A DNA stretch of 64,000 nucleotides from Allium sativum (Eukaryota; Streptophyta; Magnoliopsida; Asparagales; Amaryllidaceae). Position 1 is the stretch's first letter, and every line of letters starts with the position of its first letter. The position numbers and the translations under genes are program-made. Shown here in pieces: positions 12,071 through 26,174 of the stretch. The notes under the pieces are model-generated. The model was not told where the DNA came from, made no database searches, and saw nothing but the letters and a program-made list of their open reading frames with translations. Location of the stretch: assembly GCA_030737875.1 (NCBI GenBank), contig CM060924.1:153010197-153074196 (forward strand). Direction: 5' to 3'.

Positions 12071-13395
12071 AAAACCAGGGGGATCGTCCCCCCGCGAGTA
12101 CCCGGCGCCGATCGTCGAGGCTTGTGACTTCTTCGAGACGTCAATGAAACCTCTTCGATCCACCGTATCAACCCGCAAAGCTCGAATGCATTGGTTTGGA
12201 TTATAGATTCTAAAACGAACAAAATTCCAAACCCAAACGAATAAACGCGATATAAGCGGATTGCGAAGTCTTAGAACTTGTCGGGTGCGACAATGGTACT
12301 TCACAACACCACTTAATCGATTCAAATCATGTATATTGATCGTGTGAATAACACATGTCACAATCTCTATTTCATAAGAACAATCAAAGGCATATCACAA
12401 CGGTTCAAGCGACTTGTGAAGGATTAGAATGTGTCGGGGGATAACGAAGCATCACAACATCACTAGATCAACTCATATTATATATATTGGATCGTATACA
12501 CAATCCTTATCATAAGTTGTCAACTCAATGAAACATAAAACATGGAATCGGCTAAGTTACACTAACATAACAAATTTACTAGCATATGCAAACTCATTTC
12601 AAAACTAAATTACACTCGTACAAGCCAAGGGCTTGTGGCATAGATGTGAGTTCAAAAAGAACTCACCTTTGGATCTTGAATATCAAGAACAAGCTCCAAC
12701 AAGGAAGAACAAGCACAAATCCAAGCAAAGAAGCTTTCTTTCTTCAATCACTCCTCTCTAATCTCCTCATGAACACATATGAAGACTCATGGATGTTAGA
12801 ACATCATAAAAATCCAAAATTGAGAGGACAGAAAGGTAGAGAACGAGTAGAGAGAGCTTACCCATGTCATAGAATTGGATTTGCACAAGAATTGAGCTCA
12901 AGATTGGAAGCCCTAGCTAGGGAATTGCTATTTCCCATTCCCTCCTCCATTTTCTATTTTCCTAAGTGTTTGGAGAATGAATGAAGAGAAGGGGGCTGAT
13001 TTGGTTATATGGAGTGAGCAAGGCTAGCTCAACCAAGCCCTAGCTAAGGTGCCAATTTTCACGAACTCGGAACATATTGAACCTTATAGTTTTCGAACAC
13101 CTAAACGATGTTTTGAACTCGATGGAAGTGGTTTCGAGTCCAAATTCATTCGTATGTGAAAAGTGATATTTTGGTCATACATTCTAATGAGAGTCGACCA
13201 AATTTCACTAACTCAAAAGGTATCGATGCTTATAGTCAAAAAGGTCGTAAACGATGATCCAGACTCAATGGAAGTGGTCCTGAATCCTAATTTTATCGTT
13301 TGTGAAAAATGACATTTTGAGTGACACCTCGGATACGACGATAGATTTAAATAAAATATTTAAATCCATTATCATGGAATGAGCGGGTTGTTACA

Positions 13396-16300
13396 GGTTT
13401 CTCGTTGGTTCACTGTAGTAGTTAGAAGGAGAAGCGGGAAAAGGTGGGCTGACGTGTCCATTTGGGGTTGGTGAGAAATTATTTTATTATTTTATTTATA
13501 GTTTAAAATTCAAACGATTAAACGCTAATAACTTTTTCGTATGAACTTGGATTTGGACGCGGTTGGGTGCGTTTGGATCATGGTAGAATTGCGGACGTTT
13601 AGGCAGTGCTTTGGCTGCATTTAGAGACAGAAAAATTTTGAGCTTTAGTTGGGCGTTCGACTAAATAAAAACCAAATGTGAGTGATTATTCACTCACGAA
13701 TAACTAAATTATTCCCATATTTACTAAATTAAATTGTGAAATAAGTTTGGTTGAATGGTTGTGTTTGATTTGTGGATGGTTGCTTAAATTTGACATGCAA
13801 GTGTGTAACAGGCAATGAAATCGATTATTAGTTATTTAGATTCAATTAAATTTCTAATTAGAAAATACTGACACTTGTTAACCAGTGACATAGCTGATAC
13901 TTACCGTGGAAATAAATGGTTGTGATGGATGCCTTGGTAGATGTGATCACTAAATGATTATTGTTTGAAATGTTACTTACTTCAGTATATGGATGTTCGA
14001 GTGTTCATTATTGACGATGAATCCCAATTTTTCACCCTTGATGTTACGGGCATCCAATAAACCCGGGATTTCATCTAGGGAAATAAATTAAGAACACAGA
14101 GTGAAATGATAAATCTCTGTGACCCTGATTTGGATTGAAATGATAGATCCATCCCTGAAATATCGAAAAATTAAAATCACTTGGCCATAGGATAACAAAT
14201 TATATATGGACATCGGTTGGTTAAATGATTTTAAATATTTGAAATTCTATTTGATGAAAATTTTTATTTAAAAGAATGTGTCGATTTGGATAAATTTTAT
14301 CTTTCCTTTAAACATGAACCTTGAATGTTAATGAATGGTCAAGGGAATTTACCCGAACAAAATGAGGTTTGTAAAATGGGATTTTTATATATCTGGGAAT
14401 TTCCAAATCTACGGTAAGATGTGAAATTTATAATTTCCCATGAATTGAGTTTTTGAAAATGGAAGTTAATTGAGGGTGCATGAAAATTTCTTCGAATTTG
14501 GCATGAATATGAATTTGAATCTTTTAGATCGAACGGGTTGTTGAACGATGTTGAAAATGAGATATGCAATTAATGAACTCCATTGAGACTGGAGTTGGAT
14601 TCAAGTATTGAAGTTCGAAAGTAAGGAACGATTTTTATATAAAGAAGCTACTATATATATATGTACACTTTCAATATCAAATAACTATCCCTTTCCTTAA
14701 AAAAATATTTATTAAATTTTTACCTATAACTATTTTTGTTATAACTAATTTTTCTTATATTTTATTTTTACTACATAGTAAACTTTTAATTTATTTATAT
14801 ATATAGAGTTTTAAAAATTTATCTTATCCTATTCTAACTATTATATTCTATATACGTATATATTATTTTATATAAAGATTTCTTTATAAACATCTATTTT
14901 CGTAGTTATATTTCTATGAAGTGTAAATTTCTTTTGAATGGGAAGTGCTTGGATCTGAACCGTTGTTCAAATGGAGTTGAGATAAGTTATAGCCTCCTTG
15001 AATACGAATCAATTTCTAAACCAATCTTTAAATATAGAAATGTGGGTTTTCTACACGAATATAAACTTTCTCTAAGGGATTGAAATGAGTTATGAAGTAC
15101 ATATTCTACTCGAGTATGAATGGATTTCAAACATTAAGCGATTTGGAATTTTTTTTGAAATCTTTGAGATGAAATATATTCTATTTGAATATAACTCGAT
15201 TTTTTAAATATTATATGATTATAATATAAGTATATGGAAATATATTCTAATTTAGAATATAATTGGTTTGGTATGATTTCTGATATTTTTGATATGAAAT
15301 TATATTCTATTTGAATATAAATTTGGTTCGAAACAGAATATGATATTTTGATATGAAAGTGGACCTTTATGAAATATAAAAGAACCAACTGATGTGAAAG
15401 ATGTAAGCGTTGGTTGTTGTAGAGGATGGAGTCGGCAGTTGGCATACTCTCTGTCAATGTCGATACCACTTTAACAACTGTGAACGATATGACGTGTCCA
15501 GAATGAGTATGATGACTCGGAGGCGATTATTGAATCGGAGAAAATGAACGATAACGATAGCCCTGACCTTCGGGTCCGAATTGAAATGACTAAAACAGGA
15601 GATATACCGTGACTAATTGAGGTAGCACCTTTGATCGGACACACTTCTTCGATACTATTCCTATGACTATGATGATGATGATTTGGGCCCATTTTGATTA
15701 TGGGGGAGTGATCCGAGGTGGGCGGTAGTGGCTGCTATGCGTTACCACCGGTTCAGGAGTGCAATTGGTAGAATCCTACCCTGGGCATTGCCTCGAGAGC
15801 CTTTTCATATTTATCCATATCGAGCCCCATATGATTTTGATTTAGCATTGCCTTCTATGGAGTGCCCTCTGATAACACCAGTACGGAGAATTTACGGTAC
15901 TGTATAGACTGTTGATGCCTGTAAACGGCGTAAGGGTAATATGGTAATCTCGCTTACGCTATTTTTATGATATTTACTTTACTGGATAGACACTATCATA
16001 ATAGCGTATTATACTATGTATGTATTAGTTTAACGGATCCTCGAGAGATGGAAAAATCCCGTAACATCTCTTGAGTTACTGCACCCATAACACTAAAGTT
16101 ATTTTGTACTTTAATTTGACTAATATGAGAATGATTTAGTGCTGATCCGAGTGTTTGTTGTGTTTTATTTCTATGCAATACACTCGGGTTAGCAGATGTT
16201 GCAGTTAGCGAAGATTTCTTCCTTTGGAGCATGAAGACAAAGATTTGGTATACATATATACTATATAATTATTTCCGCTGCACTTTGTTCCGCTGTTGTT

Positions 16301-16543
16301 ATGTATATCTGCATAAGTGTGACTCTGATAATCAGTGTATGTTATATCCAAATGTATATATATTCAACTCTTTAGACTGCTATTTGTCTATTATATATTG
16401 TCCTTCCGCTGTGAGAACTCTGGTATTGTTTTTCCCTTCTTCTTTTCTTCTTTTTCCCAATAACTACCTGCATTTGCGATTTGTTTGGGTCGACATGTGT
16501 GGTTTATTGTCGATTTGAACGGTCAAAAATCTGGGTCATTACA
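13396..16543. other. Decayed LTR-like sequence, no gene
   Basis: No supported reading frame. The right end reads GGGTCATTACA, the mirror of a minus-strand LTR start TGTAATGACCC. The phrase TAATAACTTTTTCGT near 13528 and other stretches resemble Gypsy LTR sequence. No partner LTR, primer site or polypurine tract was found, so the element limits are unknown. Confidence 0.4.
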
Positions 16544-17961
16544 TCTGGATTCAAAACTAACTTTTTTTTTAATTCAGAAATTTATCTATGGCAGCTAGTC
16601 TTACTTAGAAACTCGAAAATGAACACCGATGATGCCATGGTAATCATCGAAATTACATTCCAACGACCGAATAAGATCTATGCTTTTAAAAATCTCTAAA
16701 ATCCATTTATTTTCAAAAAATCATTAAAATAATCCAAATACTTTCTTTTCAGATCTTTAAAAACCAATTTTTAAATTCATCGAAAATTTCGATTCCTCGA
16801 TTCTCAACTCAAATTCATTTCCCATTTATAAACCCAGGTTATAAACTTTACTTATATAAATTATATAAAATCTTGGTAAAATTATTTCATTTACCAATTC
16901 TATAAAACAATATTATGTCGATTTGGCCTTTCAATATTTAGAAACACCTATCGATGCAGTTGTACATTCTATATCGGCCAGAATTCAAAAATCACTAAAG
17001 AAATCAATCAACACAATAAAAAACACTTTTATAACACTTACAAGTTTTCTCACTCATATATATACTCAGACTCAATCTAGAGTATTACTAACCACATCTC
17101 TATTGAGCAACGCCATAGAGCCAAGATTATTACTTAACTTTATTGTAACATCCCACTTTTCCGTACAATTTAAGTCGACATCTAACTACCACAATCAACC
17201 CAAGTTGTACAGAAACGCAAAAAGTTAGGAGAATGAAGTTAGAGGGTGAGAGATAGATAAGATAAAAGAATTAGAATAGAAGAAGAAGAAGAACCAATAC
17301 ATAATCAGAGTCTCACATCGCAGCAGAATAAAATATAATATAAAAATATCTTTATTGAGGGCTTGAAATAATATACTTACAATCATCAGAGTACAGCAGT
17401 CAAAACGATCTGGACAATTATAACAACCTGTCCTCAAATACAACACAAAGCGGAATAATAAAATATATATATATATCATACATTTGAACTCCTCCAGCTT
17501 GCCTCTAGATTTCACGGCATCCGATAACTGAACCTGTAAAACTCGGTCTGACCCGAGCATTACAAATGCAACGGATCATTCTGGTGAACCAGTATGAGAA
17601 AAACTCATTAAGTTTAAATAACATCCATATTGCCTAACTTTGAAAAACCTTTCAAAAGAAAAGGTAATAGTAAGACCAACCCACGCATAAACATGGACGG
17701 TTTTTTTACCTTATTATAACCATTTTTTTTATATTAGTACTATTTTGATATTATGATAGTGATGTAAATCAAGTAAATAACCAAGTAGCAGAACGCTTGC
17801 ATCTCACGCTCTACATATTCATTATATAATCATTAACGAAAAACCGTGAGGCTCTTATTGGAGATTGGATTCCAGCTGAAACAAGGTATGGGACCACCTT
17901 CTGATCAGTGTACTCTGGAGGGGATACACTGGGGTTCAACAAGAATATCTTGCAATCCGGC

Positions 17962-18890
17962 TGATTGACATAGAAATGTGTTTATTTTATGCTCTTATTT
18001 CTTATCTTTTGTATATAAATAAATATTACTTGGGTATTGTTTTGTTACTTTTACAGATATTCCAACCCAGCCTGCATGCAACCAGAAAAATAGAGAAATG
18101 GAGATCAAATTGGTATATATTTACATTTTGAAGAATTGTAGATGAAGATCTCACATCTAGTTGTTGTTGGACAAGAAAATGATTGGTAGAAAGACCAAGA
18201 ATTTCTCAAATCAAGGGAAGCTTGTCAAAGAACCAAGAGGAAAAGAAGAAAGGCCAAAAATTTAATAGATTTAACTAAGGCCCATTTGAAACTCTCATTG
18301 TAAACTCTCTTGTGATTTCCCTAAGGCCCATTTATCATTGTATTAGGGTTAGGGTTTGGTTATCTCCTATAAATACCCTTGTAATAGCATTGTAGCCACG
18401 ATCCTATCCTATTTTCTATTCCATCACTCCATTAATAAAATTTCTTTTTCTTCTTTTATTTTCTAGCATTTTTCTATTTCTTAGCAATCGGTGTTGTCTT
18501 CACAATTAGTTTTGGAAGAACACCAATTGTATTTTATACTTTTTTATAGTGATTAGTCATTTGATTAGTTTCAACGACAATCCTAATTTTATTTTTGTTG
18601 TTCTTCTTATTCTGCACTTTTATTTTCTGCATTGTTGTTCTTGTTTTGCAATTTACTTTCTTTAGTGATTAATTGTTGATTAGATTCAATGATAATTCTA
18701 AGTTTGCAATTTCAGTTTGTTTTTATTTCAACAAAATCTCCAGGCTTCGTCTAACTCGCCCAAGAGATTAGATAAATAATTTGATTTTAATTTACCTCTT
18801 TGTGTTCGACCTGTAAGCTACACACCTGTGCGCTTGCAGAATTTTATTACAAATATCGCGCTTTTCTAATTCATAGATTAGCGACGATCA
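17962..18890. mobile_element. Solo LTR (929 bp) with CCGGC target duplication
   Basis: Begins TGATTGACAT and ends GCGACGATCA (TG...CA form). It is flanked by CCGGC at 17957-17961 and 18891-18895. The related sequence in E0 near 1845-1860 is continuous across the insertion point, which shows the empty site. A TATA-like CTCCTATAAATACCC lies at about 18364. No internal region is attached, so this looks like the product of LTR-LTR recombination. The family is not identified. Confidence 0.88.
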
Positions 18891-19896
18891 CCGGCCATAC
18901 ATGACCGCCCACTCATTTAGCTTGACTATAGCGAATGTATTATCACCCGACGATTTAAGGGCCCACCGTCCATCCACGGAGATACAGAAGCGAAAGAAGA
19001 ACAAATACGGAATTTCTCTAGATCAGTGACAATACACACTGCTTGGGTGCGACCCAACTAGCCATGCTGCCTACCCGATTTTTGTCATTTCTCGGTTATT
19101 GAGGCTTGAGGCTATGTTGTCTTTTGGAATAACAAGCCACCATTTACTTTGAATACCACATCGTCATATCTGTCAGAACATTCATTTATTTCCCCAAAAA
19201 AATATCATGAGCATAAAACTAAGAGAAACGAATTCCTCACCCACCAAAGTAATATATTTAAGAAAAGTCAATGGGTAAGATTTGGTAGACATACTCTGTC
19301 AGACATCCGACCATACAAGTCATCCAGGAACAGGATGAAACGAAGGCACCATCCTAGTGCATCCAAAGGATCAGTAGCGAGAAGTCCTTGTAATTTGCAA
19401 AATCTCAACCATGACCGAATCACGTCAGAATACCTCTAGTTGAGCTCAAGAGAATATTCGACAAGTAATCCTTTTGCTTATGAGGATCAACGGTCTTCAA
19501 TTGCTCCATCTTAATCAGCATCTTCCACGTTTTCGTATTTGTGGGTCGGAATGGTTTTTGAATATAAATTCGATCCTGGTCTTTCCGTACCAACAATCAC
19601 ATTTGCCAGATTTGGTAGTCAGTTATTTAACTATCAAATAAATAGACATTCATCGATTAAAAGAAAATGAATTCACTTATTCATCATTCAACATCATTTA
19701 GCCTCTTTAATTAACCGTCAGTTAATTATGCTTCTAAAATATTTAATCATTTAATATTTTGGAGAAACCTTTCCATTTCCATTGTACTATTCAATTTAAA
19801 ACACGGTCTTCAAAAACCTTAACGCTCATTAACTTACTTCATTTATCCAACCCTCGCTATCGAACCTGATCATTCCTTAGTTAACAATGAAGTCAA

Positions 19897-19939
19897 TCAA
19901 GTTGGGGTATAATTACCTCTCAGACCTTAACTGAACAAC
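19897..19939. repeat. 43 bp block identical in two diverged LTRs (copy in E0')
   Basis: Identical to 2887-2929 in E0. Confidence 0.8.
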
Positions 19940-21284
19940 TATATTAACTTCAAAATAGACAAAGTTTACAACAAGAATCTACCTCTTTTACGAAATAACA
20001 TTTGATTATAATAATAACATTATACTCTACGCTTTCGAAATATTTATCTTTAAAATATACTTTTATTTCGTTAATCTGATTAAACAAATAAATAAATATT
20101 GAAATACATTATTAGTCTGTTTACTTCACCATTTACTATTATTAAAATAGTAAATCTTTATTTAAAGGTCATCAAAATAATATTCGACTTTAAAATAGTC
20201 AACTAAAAGCATTGTTAATTTATTAACCAATTCCAATTAACTAATATAATCAATTTAAAAAAAATTAATTCTGGTCATTACTTACGTTTATAAACCATGT
20301 TATAACTCGTTTCATTAGTTTGAAACATTTACAAATCTTATTTATAAGAATTTGGTTTTCAAAACCTATTTCATAAACACAACTCCATTTAAACTATTTT
20401 TATCGATGGTACTAAAGAGGAAAACGTCTACTAAAGTACCAAACCGTGAAATTTCAGTCAATACCACATTCAACAACAATATATAATCATATTGATAAAC
20501 ATTACCAATAATAATGAGGAATCCGGTTGGATTACTCCAACCTATCCTTCCCTACATCACAATGGGTTATCTTAATTTCAACATGCCAATATATATATTA
20601 TATTATATGAAAGCACAATCTTTCCTCAATGTCCTTTCAGATCAATTTTTTTCAAAAAAATAGGATGGTGCCATCTGTCCGAAGAACAGATCGTTCGGCC
20701 TTGGTTTGGCATCGAATCAAATCCCACGTTTTTCCGCTTAGCGTATACACCAGCAATCACTCCCTTTTCCTTTCGCATTCCCCAAATTCCTCTGCTCTAC
20801 TATTTTTCTCCATCTCTGACACCTTTAAAATTCGCCCCTTTCAGCCGCTAGCATCTTACAGTCCTGCCTTTCCTTCTTCTACCGCTTCGATTCTGCAATG
20901 ACGAGATTTCGATGAATGCAGCGATCATCGTTCAATTGCTCTCCCAGTTCAATAACTTCTGCATTTGAAAATCTACCGTTACTCAGAATCACCTGCTTCC
21001 ATGTTCCCAGCTCCTTTGATTTCAGCCTAATTGCATAGGAACCGCCATCGCCACTCGATCTCTTTCGGACTCCTGAATCCCATCTTCAGCAGTATTCGCC
21101 TTCGATGTCGTCTTCAGGATTTGTCAGCAATAAAGCGTATTTGTTGTCTCTAAAATAAGTTCGTTGGGAATTAACAACTAACTTTGTTAGGTAACTTTTG
21201 GACTTTCGGCACATTGATTCAATATTACATTTATCATGTTTGTTTTTATCGTAGATTTTATATATATATATATGGGAAAATCTA

Positions 21285-21426
21285 TTTAAACAAAAAATTG
21301 CACACAATAAATCTCAACCACTGGATCCTCCCATGAATTGCACTCTCCACATAAAGACAAACAAATCCAACGGTGGAGGCTTTGTGTCCCTCTCTTTGTG
21401 TTTAATTTTGTGTCCAAATAGCCGGC

Positions 21427-21480
<54 letters not shown>
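21285..21480 (-). repeat. Possible Helitron-type terminal fragment with (TA)n tract
   Basis: Contains AAATCTCAACCACTGGATC, GACAAACAAATCC, TGTGTCC and ATAGCCGGCCCC, then a 49 bp TA repeat (21430-21478). The order of GACAAAC, CAGCCGC-like and CCCC-TATATA elements is reminiscent of the reverse complement of the Helitron start at 47267. A weaker relative lies at 23080-23160. No terminal hairpin or CTRR end is attached, so this is tentative. Confidence 0.3.
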
Positions 21481-21483
<3 letters not shown>

Positions 21484-24400
21484 TTTGCATTGAGCTAAGC
21501 CCAAGCTTAATAGGTGAATTTGTATGTCACTCATTATTTCTCTTGATTCTATCAGCTTATAATAAGTCTTTGAAATGCATGTAATGGGAACATTGTTAGT
21601 TTTGGAAAATCCATTGAGAAAAAAAATCTGCTTTTGGACAATCTCATTGTTACTCATTTTTTGGGGAAAAGGATGGCGTTGTTTCTTTTGTACCATGTTG
21701 ATTTCAGTATCGAGGTAGTGATGGTAACAGGAAAATAGTCTATTTGAAATATAATTTTAATTATAATTTATATCTTTTATTGCTCTTTCATTTTTGTGTT
21801 TCATAGGATTTTTTTTCTATCATAAAAGAAAATGAAAAATTATTCCTAGCAAAAAGCAACGCTCTGCTGGAAATACCAAACATAAATTCTTGAATGTTTA
21901 TTAAATTGCAGCCATATTCCTGTGGTTCTCAGTAATTAGATACCGTTCTTCAAAATTTGAAATATTTTGTTGGTTGATACATTTAAAAGGTTTTTGTTGT
22001 TTCTTCCCCACTGTAGCATGACTCATTGAGTCTGTTTCAGACTAAGAGCTTTTTTGATACCAAACTGCATGGTCACTGTATGAGCCCTGAAAAAGTTTGT
22101 AATTTTATTATGAATATAAACGATGATGTCTCCACCATTCATTTACATGATACTGCATTATAATTTTCTATTAGATTACCTATGGTACCCAGCCTCGCTA
22201 TGGTCTGAAAAGTCTGTTATTTTTACTATAAATTCACTTCATCTTTTATGCTGCTATGGTTTCTGCATATTTAGTTTCCATCGACACGTTCACCTAGATG
22301 GTACACGGGGAATACTGTGGTTAAGTGTGATACGCCACTTTTCGGATTTGCCTTGGTGCATACCCTCTACGATATTTATTCATGAATCTACTTCTTTTAG
22401 CTATTTTTCTTCAGTATTTTCATCATTTTTCGTACTTTAACACAGCAAAATTCATGGTCCAGTTTTTACTATATCAAAATACTGTAACTTACAAAACTTG
22501 AACAGTTGTGAATTTCATTTTGTTCGATGCTGATATATTCTTTATTGTTTTATAAAAATCTCTGATGATTGGTCTCTTGAAAATTGTTTCACTTGACAAA
22601 GTTGTGCTACTGATAGTTAAATGCCAATGTTGAGAGTTTTAACTTGATTCAATATAGTTCTATACTATAAAATAATTTTTTTGTTGATGTTTTACCAAGT
22701 TTGAACTTCTTAACGATGTTCATTTCTATAAAACAGGAACTATGGATTTTCACTTCATGTTTTCTCGCTTATATTGGTATCTTGAGCATTCCAAAATTTT
22801 ATGCTATCATTTCTTCATAAATGTATGTAGTCGCGATAAGAATGTGGACTTATGTTTGAAACATTATGGCTTGCCAATAATATATTGGTTGTCATTAGAT
22901 TTATATGTTGATTTTTTTTTTTTGGCATTTACAATAAGTTATAGCCTTTAAATTTTGGATCTCAGGAAGATGTCTGCAATTTCAAACTATATATTTAAGA
23001 ACTTCTAAAACAAGTGGACTCTGGGGATATAACTCCATAAACTAGGGGGTCAGTAAAAAAAATTCCATATTAATAACAAGCTATGTTTAATTTTGTGTCA
23101 TTAATTTTGTGTTCAATTTTGAGTCCTAATAGCCGCTCCCATTTTTATTTATATTAAAACTTTGGATTTAAAAATAACTAGAAGTGCAGATTTAATGTTT
23201 AAGAGGGAAGATCTTCAGCAACAATCAGTAAAATGATATGTTTGTCTGTCCGTTATTGAATATTGAAGCTTCCTTACTCATTAATCAACACATTATTAAA
23301 AAAAACAATTCTATAGATTTGGTAAGCATGGCGACAATTGGATATCTGGAAAGATGTGATGAAGAAATCTTGGGGAAGGATTGAAAATTGTTGAGAAGGA
23401 CTTGACTTGGGTAAACACTGATTTTGCACTATTAATTATATATGTATTATATGAGTTTTCAATATGCATACTGAATTATATTTCTTTTGGCCTCGCAATT
23501 ACTGAAGCTTTATTTCATATAACAATTATTGAGATTCCTTTTTCTTTTAAAATTGGAATAATTACAAATATATTCACTATTTTATCTCTGCTACCTATAG
23601 AATCTAAATTAAAAAAGAAGAAGATTGCTGTAAAATAAGCTATGGAGAACCATATTCTTAATGACATGTGATATATATACTAATACTATATAACTCTAAA
23701 TCATATTCCAGTAGTAATTTATAAAAATATATTAATGCACAAGAAGTAGCTAAATCAGGCGGGGTAATTGTTGCTTTTGTATACTATTAGAGAAAGCTAT
23801 CTTTTAATTTATTAGCTTTTATTACTCATACACTAATGACATTTATGGTTGCATATCTTTGCACCTTAGCTGTTGGTAAGAATATTCAGTTTATATCCAT
23901 ATTCTTTTCCCATACATACTTTTCTTTAATTTTGATACATTTGTTGACTATTACCTTATTAGTTAATAAAGTTTAATTTGATTGTTACTGTGAATTTGGA
24001 TAATGCTCTGAAGGCTATATGTCAAACCCCTTAAAAGTATATGGAAATTAATTTTGTTTTTGATATATCTTTTGATTCTTACCATACTTTTATTAGTATA
24101 TCTTAATTTGGATGATGCATTTACTGTGAATTGATTATTTATCGGAGTTATTACAAAAGAAGTTGAAATATTTATTTGGCATGAGTGAAACATTGAAGGC
24201 TATTTTTGAAATCCTTTATATTATCTGATTTATTTTGAATTCTAACTATCAGGTTTTCATATTTTTATTCTGCTTCTGATGATTTAGAATGAGGTTAACA
24301 TGAAGTATAGTGAAATGTGATTTTTAAGCTTACTTATAGTAGCACAAGTGATTGCTTATGGACCTTGATGTTCTGATCCTCTTTACGTTGACCACAATAA

Positions 24401-26174
24401 AAAGCTTTACCAAACAATATTTTGTTTGTGCTTCATCACCTTCGAGTTAATATTCTCAGATGGAAATAAAGTTTCTACTATTATTTTATATATGTGTAGC
24501 CCCTGTATTACTTCTATGCATTGGGCAGTCTCTACACCATGATAGATTAGCATTTTCAGAAACAATACAAATAAATATAAACATATGTTATAATAGACCA
24601 GGACACAGGTCGTTGAAATGAACTTAAATTAAAGCACAAGAATTGTTAACGATACTCACTTTGTTTTTAATTGCTTAAGTTGAGTATGAGATAGTCAAAT
24701 TTTCAAATTTATCTTCTTACATTAAATGATCGCTATATGATCTTATATACTTGAATAACTGGGTGTATTTGCAACATTAATGGTGACATGATGTTCTTTT
24801 ATTGCATTTATGGGTATAAATATAGCATCACATAATAAAAAGGAATAAGAATAATAAATTTCTTTTCGAGGAAAGTCTTATGTATTTATTTTTTGTCCTA
24901 ATACAAAATGTTTCTTTTTCCTCTCACTCTTCATTATGTTGCCACTGTCATACATCCTTTCATGAGTGGCACAAACATGTAGAATGAGCTCCAAATAAAT
25001 TAAATGTTTTAATTAAAAAATTAACTAAATCACAATTTTATCTCTCTTTTGTATTTATAGAGTTATGGATCCGCTAGCTCAAGGGTCCTACAAGAAGTGG
25101 TGAATGAAGATGTTGATTGACAATTTGATGCAACAAAGTACAAGTTTTTGGCATTTTTCACATACTATGATTTATCATTACTACAGTTTTTTTTTTCTTT
25201 CGGTAAGGGGTTCAATTATGTTTGATAAAAAGATTGCCCAAACCGATTCCATGATTTACATAAACCTAATCAAGGCGATATACCATGTTCTTAACTTTTA
25301 ATTTCATCAGTTTCAAAAAAAGCAATAATCTAGATAAGGTAAAATTCATTCAAACATCAACCAAGTCCAACTGCAGGGTTTCCTTAAAGTTCAAGGTATT
25401 GTTGGCCCTGTTTAGCTTGGTTATCCCTATTTTGGTGTTTAACAAAATATGTATCATACCATATTATTTTTGTGTTTATGTACCTTTATGTTTATTGTTA
25501 AACCATATTTGGACAGTGAAGAGCCAAATCATTAAGTGGCTTAGTCTGCTAATAGTTTATGATATTAAACTTTCTCTAATTTTAAACTTATTTAAATCAA
25601 TATAAAGTAATTGGCTGTGAACGGTACCAAACTATGTTTGGTTATCCCTATTTAGTTGTGTGGTACACGAATATATTTTGTTTCTCGAATGACACACTGT
25701 ATGGTACTACTTTGTAGGTTTAGCTTTTGGTAGTGGTTTGATATTATTTGTATAGGCACCTTTTATAGTGAGGCCTATTGTTTTATTGCTATAACAAGTC
25801 TACGGAGCAAATTTTGCAGTTTGTTGCATCCTACTAGAAATGCATTTTTATCCACATTGAATGATCATCTTAGCTCTTCCTTTCGGTTTCCTTTGTTGCA
25901 AATATTTAATTTCTACAGTTTACACCGATTTTCTGCAGAATTAAAGTAAACCTTTATTGCAAATAAATCACATGAATTGTTTTGGATCGATTGGCACTTT
26001 TTATAGCTTTTAGGCAAATACATCACCTACTCTTTAATATTTATTTTTTATACCTACAAATAGTTTTTCAAGCTATATCTCTTCCCATTACCTAACTAAA
26101 GGCTCAACTTTTATGTTCTGCTTTACGTTTCTTATTATGTTCATGAACCTTTTTACGCATACTCTATAGCATTT
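21481..26174. other. AT-rich sequence without a supported gene
   Basis: Only short frames occur. A few exon-like scraps (for example around 23310-23400 and 25063-25165, plus strand) read as degenerate protein, but no family was recognised. No LTR, inverted-repeat or Helitron limits were found apart from the weak match at 23080-23160. Confidence 0.4.

Larger units (their letters stand above)
6284..13395 (-). mobile_element. E1: large non-autonomous (LARD-like) LTR retrotransposon
   Basis: On the minus strand the order is: 5' LTR (13395-10024), primer-binding site (10021-10009), interior (10008-7083), polypurine tract (7082-7068) and 3' LTR (7067 leftwards). The 3' LTR is interrupted by E0 after 784 bp. 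The two copies of that LTR segment (6284-7067 and 12613-13395) are nearly identical by eye, differing by scattered substitutions. The 2.9 kb interior has no frame encoding gag, protease, integrase or reverse transcriptase. Long LTRs with a short non-coding interior match the definition of large retrotransposon derivatives. Confidence 0.7.
10024..13395 (-). repeat. E1 5' LTR, about 3.4 kb
   Basis: Starts TGTAGAGCCCC next to the primer-binding site and ends GGGTTGTTACA, where the matching 3' LTR also ends. Only the outer 783 bp can be checked against the second LTR, because the rest of that copy lies outside the window. It contains CATAAATC-type tandem repeats (10740-10930), a 69 bp duplication (10990-11127) and a GC-rich hairpin/palindrome cluster (11836-12070). 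A 167-codon minus-strand frame at 11858-12361 overlaps the cluster; I see no protein family in it. Confidence 0.65.
16544..21100 (-). mobile_element. E0': diverged relative of E0 (leader and partial 5' LTR)
   Basis: 16544-17143 aligns by eye with the E0 leader (about 430-1099); both share ACTCGAAAATGAACAC and CAGAGCCAAGGT-like phrases. 17144 onward aligns with the E0 LTR, starting TGTAACATCCC against TGTAGTAACCC. Shared landmarks include CAGTGTACTCT (1797 and 17906) and a 43 bp identical block (2887 and 19897). The primer-binding site present in E0 is missing here. The right end fades at about 21.1 kb. The element is interrupted by the solo LTR at 17962-18890. Confidence 0.6.

Noticed and set aside
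11858..12361. 167-codon minus-strand frame in the E1 LTR
   Set aside because: It runs through the hairpin/palindrome cluster, and its composition (RSTGPNQGGRP-like) is explained by the GC-rich repeats. No protein family was recognised.
12586..12984. 132-codon plus-strand frame, with a shorter relative at 6269-6502
   Set aside because: The similarity between the two is simply that of the two E1 LTR copies; one has stops. Not a gene.
21286..21696. 136-codon minus-strand frame and an 83-codon plus-strand frame across a TA repeat
   Set aside because: Both are held open by the (TA)n tract.
22123..23638. Hydrophobic plus-strand frames that might suggest membrane proteins
   Set aside because: Phe/Tyr/Leu/Ile-rich translations are expected from AT-rich, T-rich DNA. 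No start context, family or exon structure supports them.
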